A stretch of 64,000 bases of DNA from Adiantum capillus-veneris (Eukaryota; Streptophyta; Polypodiopsida; Polypodiales; Pteridaceae): contig CM043949.1 in NCBI GenBank assembly GCA_014529385.2, positions 142,175,858 through 142,239,857 of the forward strand, read 5' to 3'. Positions 61,527-64,000 of this stretch are shown in pieces. Numbering within the stretch: the stretch's first letter is position 1; every line of letters begins with the position of its first letter. The notes below the pieces were generated by a model. The model saw only the letters and a program-made list of their open reading frames with translations. It was not told the origin of the DNA and searched no databases. Made by a program: the position numbers and the translations under genes.

Positions 61527-62209
61527 TCTAGTTTGAAAGAGAATTCTTTTGGATAATGAAAGGAGATCTGCTGTACGTACTGTCAAGCAACTTCTCTAGC
61601 TCAAATTTTTAATCAATATATCTCATGATTGGGTAATCTAATTTGAATTCCAAAACTTGTATTGTGTTCCTTTTCTCTTGCTCTTTCATTGAAGTGTAAG
61701 CATTTCAAGTTCTGTCGTGGTTTGTGACCTTGCATCATCTACAAGTTGTATATTCAGTTTTGAGTGCTTAAGTTATTGTTTTATGACATTTTGACTATAG
61801 AAGAGTGTTGTTAGACCTGAGTATGACTTGTTTGAATAGTTCTATTATAATTTTTATGACATAGCAAATGTTGGATTGTGATTTTTGTACCTTATGGAAA
61901 TGCTATCAGATGTTGTGGACTTGTTTCCTTAGACTTAATATAGCTTCCCTTGAAGTTTTGTGGCTATCTGAATCCGAATAGTGTAATGACCAAGAGTGGT
62001 GAGAAAGGACATAAGTAAATTTTCTAATTTGTGAGTTGGTGATTTGCTTGTTAAGATTGACATACTGGCTTGTTAGATTCACTTCTGAGGTTGACATCTT
62101 CAAAGAGTCTCCGTGCCCCATCCGAGTCCCTTCCTTGAGTATTGACAAGATTATGTTAGGGCCAGAAAGTTATACTATGGATGCCAATCGTGGCGGTGAC
62201 GCGCTAGCA
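61527..62209 (+). repeat. LTR fragment (R-U5 side) of a Tat/Athila-like element
   Basis: Homologous in inverted orientation to 53880-54468 up to 62167. It ends GCTAGCA at 62209, two bases before a tRNA-Asp-type primer-binding site, so it is read as the 3' part of a plus-strand LTR. The U3 side is not recognised. Confidence 0.6.
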
Positions 62210-62210
62210 T

Positions 62211-62229
62211 TAGCATCATTGTCGAGGAA
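62211..62229 (+). other. Primer-binding site (tRNA-Asp type), transition-decayed
   Basis: TAGCATCATTGTCGAGGAA aligns with TGGCGCCGTTGCCGGGGAA, the primer-binding site of Athila/Tat-type plant gypsy elements. All six differences are C-to-T or G-to-A. Confidence 0.6.
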
Positions 62230-62730
62230 CGATTCTTAGGTGGTGAGTAACCTAGGGCATATTTAGAGTTTTTATTATCCAAAGATTCATCATCCATTCC
62301 ATACACATTAGAAACAAAGCAGCTAGACGTGAGTTTAGTGCTTGATTGAGTCTAAAGTCGAGGGACTGGCTATATCTGTTCTTGAAGGGTAAAGAGAGTT
62401 ATGAGTGAGATAGCCAAAGGCCTTTCATTCTTCAAATTTTCTCATTGCTTTGAGAGTGCTATTCCATTTTTCATTACGACTTTTATTTGAATCGTTTTGT
62501 TCATTTTGTTTCATAATTCTTTGCACATAGGAGTAGGGTAAGCAAGAATTATCACCATCAAATTGGGTTGAAAAGATCAGGGCAAAAAAACATATGTTGG
62601 GCAAAGGAGACCATAACTTTAAATTATTGAAAATTTGATTGTAGAGACATGAAAGCCGATTCAAAACCAAAAAGAGGGTGAAAAAACTCATCAGAAGCAA
62701 AAATGAAAGTTTATGTGGATTTTGTGGTGA

Positions 62731-62750
62731 AACATGGATCGCGATCCATG
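62731..62750. repeat. Perfect 20-bp palindrome
   Basis: ACATGGATCGCGATCCATGT. A second copy at 63013-63032 reads ACATGGATCGTGATCCATGT, a single C-to-T change in the centre. Confidence 0.95.
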
Positions 62751-63012
62751 TACCCTAGAGATTGATTAGTGTAGAAATGAGACCAACTAAGAAACACTGA
62801 CTTCAATCTACTGAAACCAAAGTTTGGGGTCAAATTGAGATCATGAGCACTCTCAAAGGAAGGAAATTGTGAGAAAACACCTAAAGTTAGTCCATCTGAC
62901 CAAAATTTAAGGGTTTTTTTCTTTTTCTTATCCAAATCAAAAAAGATTTGGGAATAGGCTCTAAATCACAGAGTCTACTAGCTGACCAAATTTCATGTCT
63001 GGAAGAGATAGA

Positions 63013-63032
63013 ACATGGATCGTGATCCATGT
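63013..63032. repeat. Near-perfect 20-bp palindrome, second copy
   Basis: ACATGGATCGTGATCCATGT, 282 bp after the first copy. The flanking AGAACATGG and CATGTCCCC differ, so only the palindrome and a few bases are shared. Confidence 0.95.
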
Positions 63033-63291
63033 CCCCCTGTTCCGCTGCTTAGTTAACAAAGCCAGAAAAAGAGCATCAAAGGGACACCACTCTCAATTTT
63101 TATTCTGGCTTATTGTATTAAACCCCTTTTTATTAATGAGAAATCCTGCAAAGTCTAAAGCTGTTATATGATTATTGATTTCCAATGAGTGTAAAGGGGC
63201 CGAGGGCTTCCAAATTTGTAACTTTATGCAGTTCTTAAGCCTGTTATTGAACCCAATTAGCTAGGAATCCATTCTTGAACCTTGGATAAGG

Positions 63292-63299
63292 TATAAAAG
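63292..63299 (+). promoter_or_regulatory. TATA box candidate
   Basis: TATAAAAG in AAGGTATAAAAGCCAATTTTTG. No coding region follows within the window, consistent with an LTR or decayed promoter. Confidence 0.4.
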
Positions 63300-64000
63300 C
63301 CAATTTTTGTAACTATTGGCCTAAGTTTTTGGATACTGAAAGTGAGCGTACGCTGCAGAAGCTTATTGTGAGTCTACTATTTCTTCAACCCTTTGTGCCT
63401 CTCTTGTATGGTGTTGCATTGCTATTCCGAGCATACCAACGCATTTGCACGTGAAAGCTCTTCCATTTAACGTATGTTTCTTGCAATAAAAATGTGTTTC
63501 TAGTCGTTCCCATCTACGAGTTGCTTTCGCTCCCTATACACAATACACATACCAAAAATGGGTTTTGACCTTAGGAATAGATAGAGCATGTCTAGAGGAA
63601 GCCATAGAGTGCTTCGGAAGGCCAAAACCGACTGACTTGAAATAGACTGTTTACCTTATGCACAATTTTTTTCGAGTTCTAAAATGACATTTGAGCATAT
63701 GAGAGTGTTAAGGATACTTTGCTCATGCTAGGCATTAAGCTTCATTGCAATCGGAGTCTCATAGCTACACAAATTTGTCCGGATAATCTTATGATAAGGA
63801 AAGTAGCTTTTGATGTTTGACACACATTTGAGACCGAGTTAGGTAGAAACCACATAGGCTTGGGTTTTTCAAGAGATTAGCTATCTCTTCTTGTAGCCTC
63901 CATGCACTAGTTGGGTCAGCTACATCCTAAGGATTGATAATTTTTATGTTTATGGTTCTCGCTTTGCTAGCATCGAAATGGTGAGGCTTGGCAACAGTTG

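Larger units (their letters stand above)
62230..64000. other. Possible retroelement leader; no gene seen
   Basis: No gag or other coding motif was found down to the window edge. The stretch holds two 20-bp palindromes (62731 and 63013) and a TATA box (TATAAAAG, 63292-63299) within GGTATAAAAGCC, so part of it may be another LTR or promoter. It is moderately AT-rich. Confidence 0.4.

Overview
This window looks like nuclear DNA of a seed plant with a large, repeat-rich genome. I see no convincing intact host gene, no rRNA or tRNA gene and nothing bacterial. Almost everything recognisable is a transposable element: Ty1/copia and Ty3/gypsy LTR retrotransposons with plant-type primer-binding sites, a plant-type Helitron helicase, and a plant Tat-lineage gypsy polymerase with a second RNase H. 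Very long CT, CA, GA and TA microsatellites separate them. The species cannot be named from the sequence.

Left part (1-14 kb). A decayed Helitron helicase lies on the minus strand at 3516-6156 and continues at 10989-11036. A minus-strand copia element (copia-1, 6157-10988) is inserted in its reading frame. A further gag fragment of the same copia family lies at 1-439. A short element with 17-bp terminal inverted repeats lies at 11614-12022.

Nested copia block (12.9-19.9 kb). A decayed minus-strand copia (copia-2) is split by a plus-strand copia (copia-3, 14031-19354) with a perfect ATAAT target duplication. Copia-2 is then cut at 19883 by the first gypsy LTR and may reappear near 53.4 kb.

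Gypsy block (19.9-53.3 kb). Two copies of one chromodomain-bearing gypsy family are arranged LTR-body-LTR-body, with truncated LTRs of the same family at 50.7-53.3 kb. Gypsy-1 carries a solo LTR of another family with a TAAAT duplication. Gypsy-2 has lost its protease region to a 2.1-kb foreign insert and has lost parts of RNase H and integrase. Between gypsy-2 and the truncated LTRs lie remnants of a third gypsy (gag, chromodomain end, an AT-rich long LTR with a ~152-bp tandem array). There is also a comparatively young 9-kb Tat-like gypsy element (41302-50385), whose two 2.75-kb LTRs flank a gag-less polymerase.

Right part (53.3-64 kb). LTR-derived fragments in opposite orientation (53880-54468 and 61527-62209) flank several CA microsatellites, a possible protease-like ORF and a decayed multi-segment gene at 58464-60590. 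That gene resembles a DDE-type transposase in outline, but I could not classify it. The right-hand LTR fragment is followed by a tRNA-Asp-type primer-binding site altered only by C-to-T and G-to-A changes.

The genes do not form a pathway. The window records repeated nested insertion, LTR recombination, deletion with filler DNA and transition-biased decay, as expected of methylated heterochromatin.
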